Assembly (NCBI GenBank): GCA_965116195.1
Contig: OZ220491.1
Coordinates: forward strand, 124,001 to 188,000
DNA: 64,000 bases
Direction: 5' to 3'
Source: Aldehydirespirator sp965116195
GTDB lineage: Bacteria; Actinomycetota; Acidimicrobiia; Acidimicrobiales; Aldehydirespiratoraceae
Shown here: positions 44,223 to 54,815 of the stretch, piece by piece
How the letters are laid out: every line of letters begins with the position of its first letter
Position numbering within the stretch: the stretch's first letter is position 1
Notes under the pieces: model-generated
Databases searched by the model: none
Seen by the model: only the letters and a program-made list of their open reading frames with translations
Told to the model about the DNA's origin: nothing
Position numbers and translations under genes: made by a program

Positions 44223-44826
44223 CTAGAGGTCTTGCTTTTTCAGGTACTCAAAAACCTTTTGTTTCGTTGATACTGACGCTCGCATTACCGGTTGCTCGTT
44301 TGCTATGGCTCGCACCCTGCCCTTATCGTCAAAGGTGAAGTCGTTTTTATAAGCGCGATTACAAAATTGGCACTGCGGTATCAGGTTGTCCTTGTCGCTA
44401 GAGGACTTTTCCGGGTCGCGGTGCCCTTGTTGCAACTTTACGTTGTCGTTTCCGTACCGCATATCAGGCCTTCCCTCCTTCGCTCCGCAGGTGGCGCACC
44501 TGTTGCCGTACACCTGTTTCAGTTCTTCAAAGTTGGCAGCACTCAGTCGTCCGCTTCTGCGGGCTTGGTCGTTTATGAATTCTGATGATGGATTATAAGG
44601 ATCAAGTTTATGGCCACCTCGGTTATCGCTCTTGATATTCCAACCGTCTCGTTTTAGATGACGGACTTGTTGATCAGTTGCAGCGTTTGGAAACACTATG
44701 CGAACAGCTTCGGAAACAATGTCCTTATGTACGTACTCGCCTTTGTTATGATGTAGTGCTGCCAGCCATACCCACTTATAACTGGTTTCTTTGGGTAGCT
44801 TTACCTTGTGTTTTAGCAGATAATCG

Positions 44827-45840
<1,014 letters not shown>

Positions 45841-46014
45841 GTTACCTTCTTTCCCACTATAGCTAGTGCTAGCACCAAGGCTCCGTGTGTCACCCTAGCA
45901 AACCACCCACGCAACGTCAACTCTCCAGAGTGCCTTACCTGGGATGCAATTGGGTAGACATACAGCCTCCTGGCGAAGTTGCCCAGTGATTGCGCGCTCC
46001 GATCCGCGCGCTCG
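45841..46014. other. 174-bp gap upstream of methyltransferase
   Basis: Holds the methyltransferase ribosome site (GAAGG a few bases before GTG 45840) and presumably its promoter; actatagctagtgctagc near 45855 is a short imperfect palindrome. Composition returns to the genomic average near 45960. Confidence 0.3.
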
Positions 46015-46983
46015 TCAGATGATCTCGTCTACCAGGCCCCAGGTCTGGGCTGTGTTGGCATCCAACTCTCGGTTGGTGAGCAGCCACAGAAGTGTTCGTT
46101 GGCGGGTGATGCGGGCGGGCAGGCTTGTTGTTCCGCCGACTCCGGGGATCAGGCCCATTGACAACTCTGGCAGCCGGAACCGGGCGCGGTCGGTGGCGGT
46201 GACCTTGTTGCAGAATGCTGCCAGTTCGACCCCGGCACCCACACAGACATTGTCAATACGGGCGGTGGTTCGATGGGCCAGTGCAGCCAGCCAGGGTGCG
46301 ATGTTGGCGCGGCTGCGGATCAGATGTGCGCTGACGGGATCGGGGACTGTCCCGAACTCGGCCGGGTCGCCGCCTGCGCAGAAGTTGCCGCCGGCTCCTG
46401 TTATCATGATTGGTCGGTCATCTGCTCCGGCCACCAGTGCCTTGAAAACCTCCACGAGTTCATCGCGCATGGCAGCGTCAAGCAGGTTCCGCAGTCGAGG
46501 ACGGTCGAGTTTGATTTCGACTGACGATCCCAGGTCAGCGACAGCGAGGCGCGGCTGGTCGTGGTCGCGGCGCACCCGTCGTCCTTGTGCGGCCAGCCAG
46601 CGAGCGTGCTCGGGGCCTGCCTGGAGAGTCGCGTAGGCAAGGCTTTCGACGGTCAGTGCGCCGACGAGGTCAAGTTGCTGACTGCGACGCAGCGTCTGCG
46701 CAGCCACGACTGCGGCCATCGGCGTTGACCGCACAGCGGCCAGAGGTGGCTCGGGGTCCTCAACCACCACGTCCCAGGATTCGCCACCTGCTCCCACCGC
46801 GATTGCCACCACCGGCAGGCGAGCCAGTGCCGCGCCAACATCGTCGGACGGATCGTCACCCACATCAACCACCACGGCCCTGGTACCGGTGGCAGCGGCC
46901 AGGTTGTCCAGCACCAACCGGTCAAAGTCAACCGAACCCAACACGGGCCTGATCTCATCCAACGGCCAGGCGTCACCGCTCAC
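46015..46983 (-). CDS. Enoyl-CoA hydratase/isomerase family protein with extra N-terminus
   Basis: 322 residues. The crotonase fold is in residues ~145-322: VEIKLDRPRLRNLLDAAMRDELVEVF, oxyanion-hole loop ITGAGGNFCAGGDPAEFG, VCVGAGVELAAFCNKVTATDRARFRLPELSMGLIPGVGGT. Residues 1-~140 are an extra crotonase-like or divergent domain (VVVDVGDDPSDDVGAALARLPV, ALTVESLAYATLQAG). It hydrates enoyl-CoA or isomerises it, in line with the dehydrogenase at 38984. The Glu that usually acts in the second catalytic position is not certain. Confidence 0.82.
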   Translation of the reverse strand: MSGDAWPLDEIRPVLGSVDFDRLVLDNLAAATGTRAVVVDVGDDPSDDVGAALARLPVVAIAVGAGGESWDVVVEDPEPPLAAVRSTPMAAVVAAQTLRRSQQLDLVGALTVESLAYATLQAGPEHARWLAAQGRRVRRDHDQPRLAVADLGSSVEIKLDRPRLRNLLDAAMRDELVEVFKALVAGADDRPIMITGAGGNFCAGGDPAEFGTVPDPVSAHLIRSRANIAPWLAALAHRTTARIDNVCVGAGVELAAFCNKVTATDRARFRLPELSMGLIPGVGGTTSLPARITRQRTLLWLLTNRELDANTAQTWGLVDEII

Positions 46984-47110
46984 GGGTCGTGCTCAGTCTC
47001 GCACGGCAGCTTGAGCGAGCATTCTTGATTGTTCTGACCGCCGCAATGCGTCCTCACAGCGAACATTCCCAGATGCACTGGCGGCGGTAACGTTGGCATG
47101 ACAGTTGTGC
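46984..47110. other. 127-bp gap, weak stop-region repeat
   Basis: cgtgctcagtctcgcac at about 46988 and tgtgctcagtgtggctc near 47106 are similar, the second adjoining the stop of the ligase gene. No gene. Confidence 0.3.
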
Positions 47111-48715
47111 TCAGTGTGGCTCTGTCGTGTGAGCCTTGAAGCGTTCCTGCAAGACTCTGCGCAGCAGCTTGCCGGTTTCGTTGTAGGGCAACTCGTCCAC
47201 GAACTCCACAACGGACGGCACTCTGCTGGAACGCAGCCGGGTGTGTACCAACTCGCGCAACTCCGCAACACCGGGTACCGGATCGCGGGCCACCACAGCC
47301 ACAGCGACTTCCTCGCCCCATTCCCGGCTGGGAACAGCAAAGGCGGCAGCATCCATGAGACCAGGGTGGGTCAGCAACACGTCCTCGATCTCTCCCGGAG
47401 AGATGTTCTCGCCGCCGCGCACGATGATGTCGTCGTTGCGGCCCAGCACCCAGAGATAGCCGGCCTCATCAAGCCGTCCGCTGTCATGGGTGCAGTACCA
47501 CCCGTCCGGATCCAGTTGCGAGCCGCCTTGGGTGTACTCGCCTGCAACATGGTCACCTCTGACCCAGATCTCGCCGATGACACCTGGTGCTGCCTCGCTC
47601 CCGTCGCTGGCGCGCAGCGACACTTCCACTGTTGGCAGGGGTCGGCCCACCGAAGTCAGCCGGGCACGCACACTGGGATCATCAGAAGCGGCGGCCCGGC
47701 GGTGGTCGTCAGGGCCCAGCACGCACACGGTTGAACTGGTCTCTGTGAGTCCGTAGGCATGAGAGAATGATGCCGACGGGAACAGCTCCAGGGCTCGCTG
47801 CACCACGGCTGTGTGCGACTTGCCTCCGCCGTAGGCCAGTGACCTGAGCGATGACAGCGTCAAGCCCCGCCGGTCCAGGGCGTCAACGATGCGGGCCAGC
47901 ATGGTGGGTACCAGCATGGCGTGCGTGATGTTCTGGGCGATGGCCAGGTCAATCCAGGCGTCGGCATCAAAGTGAGGCAGTGGCACGATGCGCCGCCCCG
48001 AATAGACCTGTGACAGTTGCGCCGCCACGGAAGCGACATGGTAAGGCGGCACCGCCATGATGTGAGCCTCGTCTTCGGCGGCCGAGGCGAACTCGACAGT
48101 GCCGAACACGTAGGACACCAGGTGCCGGTGGCGTAGCACAGCCGATTTGGGTGCGCCGGTGGTGCCGCTGGTGTAGAGCAGTACGGCCACCGCCTCGGGA
48201 TCTGTGGGCCAGTCCCCCAACTCCGCCACCGGAGCCACCCGACCGGGGGGGTGTGTACTGGCTGTCTCGGCTGCGAGTTCCTGCGGGCGATATGCAGCCC
48301 CCGTAGCATTTTGGTCTCGGGAGTGTGTACCGGCTGTCGGGGCTAGGAGTTCTTGTCGCTTGATGATCTCAAGGCCGTCCACATCGGCCAGTCGTTGCGC
48401 GCCGGCGGTGTCCACGACGGCCACGCCGGGCGCTACGCGAGCGGCCAACTGGCGCAGGTCCTCGTCGGGGAGCCGGTAATTGATCGGCACGTATGTGACA
48501 CCGGCCCAGGCCGCGCCGAACAGCGCCACAGGCAGAGCCACACTCGGCTCATCACATACCACCAGGTGCTGAGCTTGTGAGGCTCGCAGGCGACCGGCGA
48601 GTGCGGCTGCATCAGCCAACAGGCGATTGCCGGTCAGCCCACCTTGCTTCGACCCCGCCGCAACTCGGTCGCCCATGGCACTCGCCGCCATCTCCAGCAG
48701 CATCATGATGTTCAC
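47111..48715 (-). CDS. AMP-forming acyl-CoA synthetase with 72-bp insert repeat
   Basis: 534 residues. LLYTSGTTGAPKSAV (P-loop), YGLTETSSTVCVLG, DPDGWYCTHDSGRLDEAGYLWVLGRNDDIIVRGGENISP and the catalytic Lys in NETGKLLRRVL. Activates a carboxylate to its CoA thioester. Residues ~123-165 are a repeat insert: RQELLAPTAGTHSRDQ and RPQELAAETASTHPPG, coded by two 72-bp units (gtgtgtac at 48251 and 48323), in the variable linker before the P-loop. Divides enzyme duties with the ligase at 37328; substrate unknown. Confidence 0.9.
   Translation of the reverse strand: MNIMMLLEMAASAMGDRVAAGSKQGGLTGNRLLADAAALAGRLRASQAQHLVVCDEPSVALPVALFGAAWAGVTYVPINYRLPDEDLRQLAARVAPGVAVVDTAGAQRLADVDGLEIIKRQELLAPTAGTHSRDQNATGAAYRPQELAAETASTHPPGRVAPVAELGDWPTDPEAVAVLLYTSGTTGAPKSAVLRHRHLVSYVFGTVEFASAAEDEAHIMAVPPYHVASVAAQLSQVYSGRRIVPLPHFDADAWIDLAIAQNITHAMLVPTMLARIVDALDRRGLTLSSLRSLAYGGGKSHTAVVQRALELFPSASFSHAYGLTETSSTVCVLGPDDHRRAAASDDPSVRARLTSVGRPLPTVEVSLRASDGSEAAPGVIGEIWVRGDHVAGEYTQGGSQLDPDGWYCTHDSGRLDEAGYLWVLGRNDDIIVRGGENISPGEIEDVLLTHPGLMDAAAFAVPSREWGEEVAVAVVARDPVPGVAELRELVHTRLRSSRVPSVVEFVDELPYNETGKLLRRVLQERFKAHTTEPH
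48241..48360. repeat. 72-bp in-frame duplication in acyl-CoA synthetase
   Basis: gtgtgtactggctgtc at 48251 and gtgtgtaccggctgtc at 48323, both followed by a gagttc block. 24 residues are duplicated. Confidence 0.85.
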
Positions 48716-48776
48716 GAGTTTCCCCTTGCCACCGGTGGCTTGCTGCGGATCGTTGCGTGTCGGTCGGAGTGGCGTG

Positions 48777-49082
48777 TCAGTCGGAGGCGGGGAGCGGTTT
48801 GGTCTGTTTGACCTGCAGAGCGATCCCGCCGAGCGTCATGGTGCCGGCCCCCGCCTTGGTACACAGCACTTCGACGGTCTCATCGGGATCGCCGTAGCGC
48901 TTGCCGAGCAGGGTGCCGTCGGCACCGTCGGGGTCTGGTTGTCCTGCACGCTCGGCGGTGCCCGCCGCCACCATGGGAGCGCCTCCACAGGCCAGGTCGG
49001 CGGGCCCTGTTCCCTTGACAACGATCACCTCTGTCATGCACACGGTGCTCTGGAATCTGGCACCGGGGCGCAACTCCACCAT
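48777..49082 (-). CDS. Conserved small protein of unknown function
   Basis: 101 residues from ATG 49082 (ATG 49085 equally possible); AGGAGG sits 2-5 bases upstream. Sequence MVELRPGARFQSTVCMTEVIVVKG, ACGGAPMV, DGTLLGKRYGD, EVLCTKAGAGTMTLGG and KPLPASD. I recognise this as a small beta-rich family often beside acyl-CoA synthetases in actinobacteria, from memory only; no function is known to me. Three Cys could bind metal or a cofactor. It precedes the ligase at 47111, with which it likely forms an operon. Confidence 0.6.
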   Translation of the reverse strand: MVELRPGARFQSTVCMTEVIVVKGTGPADLACGGAPMVAAGTAERAGQPDPDGADGTLLGKRYGDPDETVEVLCTKAGAGTMTLGGIALQVKQTKPLPASD

Positions 49083-49110
49083 CATGTCCTCCTGTCGCCT
49101 TGTCATACTT

Positions 49111-50109
49111 CTACCGTTGGTCTAAAGTTCTGATCAATGTTATCGCATCTTTGAAACCAGGTGCTTCGCCCCACACCGTTTCTGCTACAGCGCTGTGATA
49201 ACCTGCTTCCAAAGCTGCATGAGCTTTCGTGCCTGGCATGAAAACAGGGCTGGCACTATAGCCTTGTTTCGGTCTAGCGATATTAGGTCTGTTGCTCAAA
49301 GGGCGAGCATTGCGAAAGTCTGACGCGTCCAACAATCGTTGAACGTACAGTCCGTGCTCAGTTTTTGCGATACATGCCAGGTCATATGCATCTCTACCAC
49401 GCCCAAAGATGCTCTCATGCATATCCATTAAAGCTCGCCGATGCAACGCATCGAACTTGTTCAAAGCGGTGTACTCAGGTGTGACGCATTGCATTTGAAA
49501 GCCGCCCAACTCCGGGAACTCTGCCAACTGCTCAGCAGAAGCACATTTGCCCATATTAGACATCAACACACGAGGCTCTGCCAACTTCAATCCCTGTTCT
49601 GGTGCCTCAAGAGTGGATTCAATTTTCAGGTAGTTTCTTGCGGTTCCAATGTCAAACATCATGCTGCGATAGCCGCGTGTGACCATCACTTCTTTCTCAA
49701 TATTCTGAGTGACCGGCTCCAAATGCTCCACAGCATGCTCAAGCGGCATTTTCAACAAACGACCCACATTCTTGGCAGAGACGTTCTGCTCGGACGCAAA
49801 GATGATCAGATCAACATCTTCAGAATGTCGTTCAACTATATGCCAACCCGCCATCAGCGAACTACCGCCACCAAAAGCGAATTTGCCGAGAATCGCATCT
49901 GTCGTAGGATGTCGGATATACTCGTTTTTTGTCTCAGAAGCTATAGCGTACAGCGAAGACAGAAGCCAATACTCCTTGGTGATTTGTCTGGGATCTTGTC
50001 CTGTGTACTCGATAGTTTTGTGTAGTATCTCAGCAAAGACTCTTGGCTGTCCAGCTAAGCCTGGGGAACCTTCTTCTACGGCTACCAGCTCGGTGCTAGA
50101 AATTGTCAT
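49111..50109 (-). CDS. AbiEii-type nucleotidyltransferase toxin
   Basis: 332 residues. Nucleotidyltransferase core with GGSSLMAGWHIVERHSEDVDLIIF near residues 75-98, the AbiEii pattern GGxxL...RxSxDxDL in which the two Asp bind metal and nucleotide. AbiEii toxins block growth when released, and the pair acts as a type IV toxin-antitoxin and phage-abortive system. The cognate antitoxin candidate (50272-50931) lies 162 bp upstream on the same strand. AT-richer than the neighbouring metabolic genes, a sign of transfer. Confidence 0.8.
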   Translation of the reverse strand: MTISSTELVAVEEGSPGLAGQPRVFAEILHKTIEYTGQDPRQITKEYWLLSSLYAIASETKNEYIRHPTTDAILGKFAFGGGSSLMAGWHIVERHSEDVDLIIFASEQNVSAKNVGRLLKMPLEHAVEHLEPVTQNIEKEVMVTRGYRSMMFDIGTARNYLKIESTLEAPEQGLKLAEPRVLMSNMGKCASAEQLAEFPELGGFQMQCVTPEYTALNKFDALHRRALMDMHESIFGRGRDAYDLACIAKTEHGLYVQRLLDASDFRNARPLSNRPNIARPKQGYSASPVFMPGTKAHAALEAGYHSAVAETVWGEAPGFKDAITLIRTLDQR

Positions 50110-50271
50110 GTCTTCAGCAGGAGCAACCAGCGTGTCTGCCTTATCAGTAGTATATCAATTATCCTACTGGGTGCCTGCCGATTGGGTTGTTTGTGCGAAG
50201 GATAGGGAAGTGATTTATACGAATTGCGCCATAGCTTACCGTCAGAAATGTTACGTACGCCGCATCTTCTA

Positions 50272-50931
50272 CTATTCATTAGTTTGGTTTCTTTCTGTCA
50301 GCACATCGCAAGCTGAATTGATCCGACATTGCAAATCTATTATATTCGTGTCCTTTTCTTGTTGCGCAACCCAGAGCATGACTTCTCGACGAAACCTGAA
50401 CGGAATGAACTCTTTCCAAGGCATTCGGCTTTCCGAAACGCCAGATTGTAATCGATCTAGGCAGACGGGCCAAGTGTACTCTGACATTTCCAAGAATTCT
50501 AGACCTTCCAACAGAGTCAATTCGTTCCATGACAATTGCCCTCTGCGAAGATTGGTGCGAGTTGTGTAACGGACATGACGTGCATATGGCTTTACTCTTC
50601 GTAAACACGCTACGCTTGTTTTAGCTGGCATCTGAGTAGTCCAACCTAGACAGTTCAAGGCATCAACCCCTCGCAACCCTGCCCCAGACCCAGCATAAAG
50701 CAAAGCGCTGATTGTTGGGAACATGCAGTGTTTTCCAGTTGGATCGTCAGGGTGCCCTTTGAAGTAGAACCGATGCGCTATGCGCATGATCAGAGAATCC
50801 GGGTCCTTCGCCTGGCGCGACAGCACCTGGTTGCGTATGTCTGGTTCGCCTGGCACCGATTGTGATAGAAACCACTGATGGTAAGGCAAATCTTCCAGCC
50901 ACTTGAGTGTGACAGCATTCTTCCTGGCCAT
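50272..50931 (-). CDS. AbiEi-type antitoxin (wHTH/transcriptional regulator)
   Basis: 219 residues from ATG 50931 (MARKNAVTLKWL); the longer frame starts in Cys/Ser-rich non-protein-like sequence. The segment VLSRQAKDPDSLIMRIAHRFYFKG fits the N-terminal winged helix. GLRGVDALNCLGWTTQMPAKTSVACL matches the antitoxin pattern GxxAxxxLGLxTQxPAK, and LSWNELTLLEGLEFLE the conserved end. It should repress its own operon and neutralise AbiEii. Assigned from this pattern and the neighbour; moderately sure. Confidence 0.65.
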   Translation of the reverse strand: MARKNAVTLKWLEDLPYHQWFLSQSVPGEPDIRNQVLSRQAKDPDSLIMRIAHRFYFKGHPDDPTGKHCMFPTISALLYAGSGAGLRGVDALNCLGWTTQMPAKTSVACLRRVKPYARHVRYTTRTNLRRGQLSWNELTLLEGLEFLEMSEYTWPVCLDRLQSGVSESRMPWKEFIPFRFRREVMLWVAQQEKDTNIIDLQCRINSACDVLTERNQTNE

Positions 50932-51082
50932 GAAGAGACTGTAGCACCAGAAGCTGGCACTTGCACTATTCTGCCAAATTTTTCGAGATTGTGCTGTGAT
51001 ACATGAGCACCACAAACCACCAGAACAACCTGTCCGCAAAACCGGGGGAGGTCCAGGTCACCGAAACAGGCGACATGCGTTG
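50932..51082. other. 151-bp divergent promoter region
   Basis: Between the antitoxin gene (minus) and the CoA-transferase (plus). AT-rich centre (ttttcgagattgtgctgtgatac); antitoxin autoregulation would act here, but I see no clear operator palindrome. Confidence 0.3.
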
Positions 51083-52486
51083 ATGATGGAGACTGCGGAA
51101 CTTGAGGAGGACTGCTGTGTTCGGGCTTGGGCCGCGTCGGGCGCGATGCACTTGACCGGTGCGTCATCAGGAAAGCCGTCGGTGGCACCTGCTGGCATCG
51201 TGCGGCCCTTGGTGGGTCTGGCGGACGCCTTGGCCAGTGCCACCCGAGCGCTTGGCTGTGAAGTCAGAGTGGATCCGGTGGCGCTGACAGCACAGCGAGC
51301 CACCTTCACTCGATTTGGCCGTCAGGGTTCAACGAGTGTGGGCGGATACGCGCACATGCTGCGCTCCGCGGACGGCTGGGTGGTGTTGAACCTGCCCCGA
51401 CCCTCAGATGTTGAGTCTCTGCCAGCGCTGGTGGGTGTGGACATCAATCCGGGTGATTGGCCTGCGGTCACAAAACGGCTGGCAGCGATGCCCACGGCCG
51501 ATGTCGTGGAACGGGCTTCACTGCTCGGTATGGCCGTGGCCGCCGTCGGTGCAACTGCGCCACCCGAGCAACCCTGGCGACTGTTGGAAGTTCACGCTGA
51601 CTGTGTGGCCGCGCGTGATGCTGCGACGCTCCGCTCCTGCCCAGGGGGTGTTGATCTGAGTGATGATCAACCGCCTCGTGCCCTTCAGAGTCATACAGGT
51701 TCGGGTCTTGTTGATGCGAAGGGTGCCGGTTCGGGTCGTGCCGCGCCTGTCGTGGTGGACCTCACGAGCCTGTGGGCCGGACCGCTGGCGGGCGGACTGT
51801 TGGCGGCGGCGGGCTGTCGCGTTCTCAAGGTGGAGTCTGTGTCCCGGCCTGACGGTGCCCGACGCGGGCCGCTGGGGTTTTTCAGCCTTCTCAACGGGGG
51901 TAAAGAGCAACTCCACCTGCGGTTGGGAGAACCCAAGGCTCTGAACCGTCTGGGAGAGTTGATCGCAGAAGCCGATCTTGTGCTGGAGTCCAGCCGCCCC
52001 CGCGTCATGCAGCAGTGGGGCATTGACCCGGCTGAACAGGTAGCACAAGGCAAGGTATGGGTGTCAATCACCGGCCACGGTCGCTGCGGAAACAGCAGCA
52101 ATCGGGTGGCCTTCGGTGACGATGCGGCTGCCTCTGCGAACCTGGTCGTGCGCGGCGATCACGCCGATCGCGGCGATCACGCCGATCGTGGTGATCCCCC
52201 CATGTTTGTGGCTGATGCCATCGCCGACCCGATCGCGGGCCTGGCCGCAGCGACCGCAGCGGCGCAACTGCTGGCTGCGGGTCGGGCAGCACTGGTGGAC
52301 GTGTCGCTGGCAGGCGCGGCCGCATGGGTTGCGGACCGCGCTGGCCACGAGGTCAAGCGACCGGTGGTGCAGCGCGACACAGGCTGGGAGGTGCAACTAA
52401 CCAGTGGGCCGGTGCCAGTGCTACCACCTGCCGCAGCGCAACGCCTCGCCGCTGTCAAGCCATCACCCGCGCTATCCGCCGTCTGA
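51083..52486 (+). CDS. CaiB/BaiF family CoA-transferase with repeat inserts
   Basis: 467 residues from ATG 51083 (two adjacent ATG); upstream codons in the long frame are not protein-like. Family III CoA-transferase features: VVVDLTSLWAGPLAGGLLAAAGCRVLKVES (nucleotide-like core), GGKEQLHLRLGEP, ADLVLESSRPRVMQQWGIDP, VSITGHGRCG, DAIADPIAGLAAATAAAQLL. The N-terminal ~200 residues look like a second, degenerate family copy. Moves CoA between carboxylates. Inserts: a duplicated RGDHAD (18-bp units near 52150-52190) and a short linker DQPPRALQSHTGSG. Confidence 0.85.
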   Translation: MMETAELEEDCCVRAWAASGAMHLTGASSGKPSVAPAGIVRPLVGLADALASATRALGCEVRVDPVALTAQRATFTRFGRQGSTSVGGYAHMLRSADGWVVLNLPRPSDVESLPALVGVDINPGDWPAVTKRLAAMPTADVVERASLLGMAVAAVGATAPPEQPWRLLEVHADCVAARDAATLRSCPGGVDLSDDQPPRALQSHTGSGLVDAKGAGSGRAAPVVVDLTSLWAGPLAGGLLAAAGCRVLKVESVSRPDGARRGPLGFFSLLNGGKEQLHLRLGEPKALNRLGELIAEADLVLESSRPRVMQQWGIDPAEQVAQGKVWVSITGHGRCGNSSNRVAFGDDAAASANLVVRGDHADRGDHADRGDPPMFVADAIADPIAGLAAATAAAQLLAAGRAALVDVSLAGAAAWVADRAGHEVKRPVVQRDTGWEVQLTSGPVPVLPPAAAQRLAAVKPSPALSAV

Positions 52487-52943
52487 TGTTTTGTGGTTGC
52501 TTCCTGCCTGTATTCGTGGCCTTTTGTGGCTTCGTTGGTAGGGGTCATCATGCGATGGTGTCATCGCTACGGATAGCAACCGATGTTTCGGGCCTGTGTT
52601 GGTCTCCGTTGGTAGGTCACCTGAAGTTTTGCACTTTGTGTGGCTCAACCTGTATGAAGCCGTGGGTCAGTTCGTCCAGATCCCCCATGAGCGGGTGTGG
52701 GCGCTTTGTGTGGTTCAACCGAGTGGATGCGCTTGCAGTGTGACAAGCCCGGTAGTGGTTATGTGCAGGCGTTAGTTATTCATGGGGTCGGCAGCGAAGT
52801 ACAGCACAAGACAGGTGATGGCACCTCGGCTCGGCTTCTGGTTGTGGCCACTAGAAGGCAGTCTGTCCTTTGCTCACACCGGGTAACTACGGTGTTGGGC
52901 ATGACAAATGCCCGGGTAGCGGGGTTATCGGGGCTGTCAGCGC
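52487..52943. other. 457-bp gap with degenerate ~70-75-bp repeats, no gene
   Basis: gttggtagg occurs at 52533 and 52608 (75 bp), gcactttgtgtggctcaacc at 52631 and a near copy at 52701 (70 bp). Frames through the region are short and lack protein character. Consistent with an old decayed echo array between two plus-strand genes. Confidence 0.6.
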
Positions 52944-54440
52944 GTGGATAACGCTGCCGGCTGGCAAGACACGCTTGAGGACTTTGAGCGGCGTCGGCAC
53001 TCTGCGCAGGCCATGGGTGGTGCCGAGCGGCTGGCTCGGCGTCGGGCCACTGGACGGCTTGATGCCCGGCAACGCCTGGACGTGTTGCTGGACCCGGGAT
53101 CATTCACCGAGATCGGCACGCTGGCCGGCCCCGTTCCTGCCGACGCTGTGGTGGCCGGGGTGGGGACCGTTGACGGGCGGCCGGTTGCTGTGGGGGCCGA
53201 GGACTTCACCACCATGGGTGGTTCAATCGGTCCCGCCGCCACTCGCAAGCGTTGGCGCATCGCCGATATCGCCCGCCGTGAGCGCATCCCTTTGATCATG
53301 CTGCTGGAGGGAGCAGGGCACCGACCGCCGATGCCAAAAGACCCTGGCGGTGGCGGGCCCAACGACCTGCAGGCCCAAGCCGCTCTGTCCGGGTTGGTGC
53401 CGATGGTATGTGGCGTCATGGGAGCCTCGGCTGGGCATGGTGCCGTCACCGCGCTGCTGTGTGACCTTTCAATAATGACCCAGGACGCTGCGATCTTCAC
53501 CGCTGGCCCGCCGGTGGTGGAGGCATCGCTGGGGGAGCGCGTCAGCAAAGCCGACCTGGGCGGCCCGGACATCGCCATCAAAGCTGGAACAATCCACAAC
53601 CAAGCCACCGACGACCACGACCTGCTGGCACAGATCCGCTGCTACCTGTCATATCTGGGCTCATCGGCGTGGGAGCGTCCGCCCTTCGTTGACACCGACG
53701 ATACCGGCCCCAGACGTGTGGAAGACCTGCTTGAGTTGGTTCCCCGCAACGGCAGGCAGGGCTATGACATGTTCGCGGTGGTGCGGGCCGTTGTTGACTG
53801 CGGCGAGTTCTTGGAGATACAGCCCGGTTACGGTCGCTCAGTCATGTGCGCTCTGGCACGAGTTGGTGGCGAGGCCATCGGGGTCGTGGCAAACCAGCCC
53901 GCCTCTCTGGCAGGCTCCATTGACACTGCGGCAGCCCAGAAGGCGGCCCATTTCATAGCTGTGTGTGACAGCTTCCATGTGCCGTTGCTGTTTCTGGCCG
54001 ACACGCCTGGCGTGCTGGCGGGAACGTCATCGGAGCGTGCCGGCGTGCTGAGGGCCGCGGCTCGCATGTACGCAGCGCAGACCGGCGCAACCACAACCAA
54101 GATCCATGTCACACTGCGCAAGGCATTTGGTTTCGGCAGCTGCGTGATGGCCATGAACCCACATGACGCCCAGACGTTCAGCTACGCCTACCCGGCCGCC
54201 ACGGTGGGTGCCATGGGGGCCGCCGGGGCTGGACGGGCGGTCGGTGCTGACGAGCAGGCCCGTCAAGAACTGCGTCGGGCCGAGGAGGAGTCCGCCTATC
54301 GCTCGGCATCGGCTCTGAGCTTTGATGAGGTCATTGATCCCCGCGAATCACGCAATGCCGTGCTCACGGCGCTGGCAGTTTCGGCTCGGCGTCGCAGCCA
54401 TCCTGTCGAGCCAAAAGCCCGCACCGGTATCTCACCCTGA
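52944..54440 (+). CDS. Acyl-CoA carboxylase carboxyltransferase (beta) subunit
   Basis: 498 residues from GTG 52944. Crotonase-type carboxyltransferase: N-terminal RRATGRLDARQRLDVLLDPGSFTEIG, oxyanion GGPNDLQAQAALSGLVPMVCG and GASAGHGAVTALLCDLSIM, then C-domain ADTPGVLAGTSSERAG, KIHVTLRKAFGFGSCVMAMNP and YPAATVGAMGAAGAGRAVG. It moves CO2 from a biotin carrier to propionyl-CoA or another acyl-CoA. No biotin-carrying subunit in the window. Complete, no insert. Confidence 0.9.
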   Translation: MDNAAGWQDTLEDFERRRHSAQAMGGAERLARRRATGRLDARQRLDVLLDPGSFTEIGTLAGPVPADAVVAGVGTVDGRPVAVGAEDFTTMGGSIGPAATRKRWRIADIARRERIPLIMLLEGAGHRPPMPKDPGGGGPNDLQAQAALSGLVPMVCGVMGASAGHGAVTALLCDLSIMTQDAAIFTAGPPVVEASLGERVSKADLGGPDIAIKAGTIHNQATDDHDLLAQIRCYLSYLGSSAWERPPFVDTDDTGPRRVEDLLELVPRNGRQGYDMFAVVRAVVDCGEFLEIQPGYGRSVMCALARVGGEAIGVVANQPASLAGSIDTAAAQKAAHFIAVCDSFHVPLLFLADTPGVLAGTSSERAGVLRAAARMYAAQTGATTTKIHVTLRKAFGFGSCVMAMNPHDAQTFSYAYPAATVGAMGAAGAGRAVGADEQARQELRRAEEESAYRSASALSFDEVIDPRESRNAVLTALAVSARRRSHPVEPKARTGISP

Positions 54441-54459
54441 GCGGCCAGCAGATCAGATC

Positions 54460-54815
54460 ATCCGGGATTTGGGCCGTCGGTGTGTTCCGGATATTCCCGT
54501 GAGCGACCAGGTGATCAGATCAGCGTGTGTGTGACGGTCCGTGGTGGCGTTGCCGGGGTGCCGGATGTTCCCGTGAGCGACCGGGTGATCAGATCAGTGT
54601 GTGTGTGTGTGTGACGGTCCGTGTGGCGTTGCCGGGGTGCCGGATGTTCCCGTGAGCGACCGGGTGATCAGATCAGTGTGTGTGTGACGGTCCGTGGTGG
54701 CGTTGCCGGGGTGCCGGATGTTCCCGTGAGCGACCGGGTGATCAGATCAGTGTGTGTGTGACGGTCCGTGGTGGCGTTGCCGGGGTGCCGGATGTTCCCG
54801 TGGGCGACCGGGTGA
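54460..54815. repeat. 74-bp minisatellite between convergent genes, stop-codon echo
   Basis: gtgagcgac-type motif at 54499, 54573, 54652, 54726 and 54800 (periods 74, 79, 74, 74). Each unit carries gtgatcagatcag, the reverse-strand end of serC (codons L, I and stop). One unit has a longer GT run (54598-54614), explaining the 79-bp spacing. No gene. Confidence 0.93.

Noticed and set aside
54598..54614. GT repeat as contingency locus
   Set aside because: Lies in intergenic array, not in or directly before a start; only evidence of slippage.
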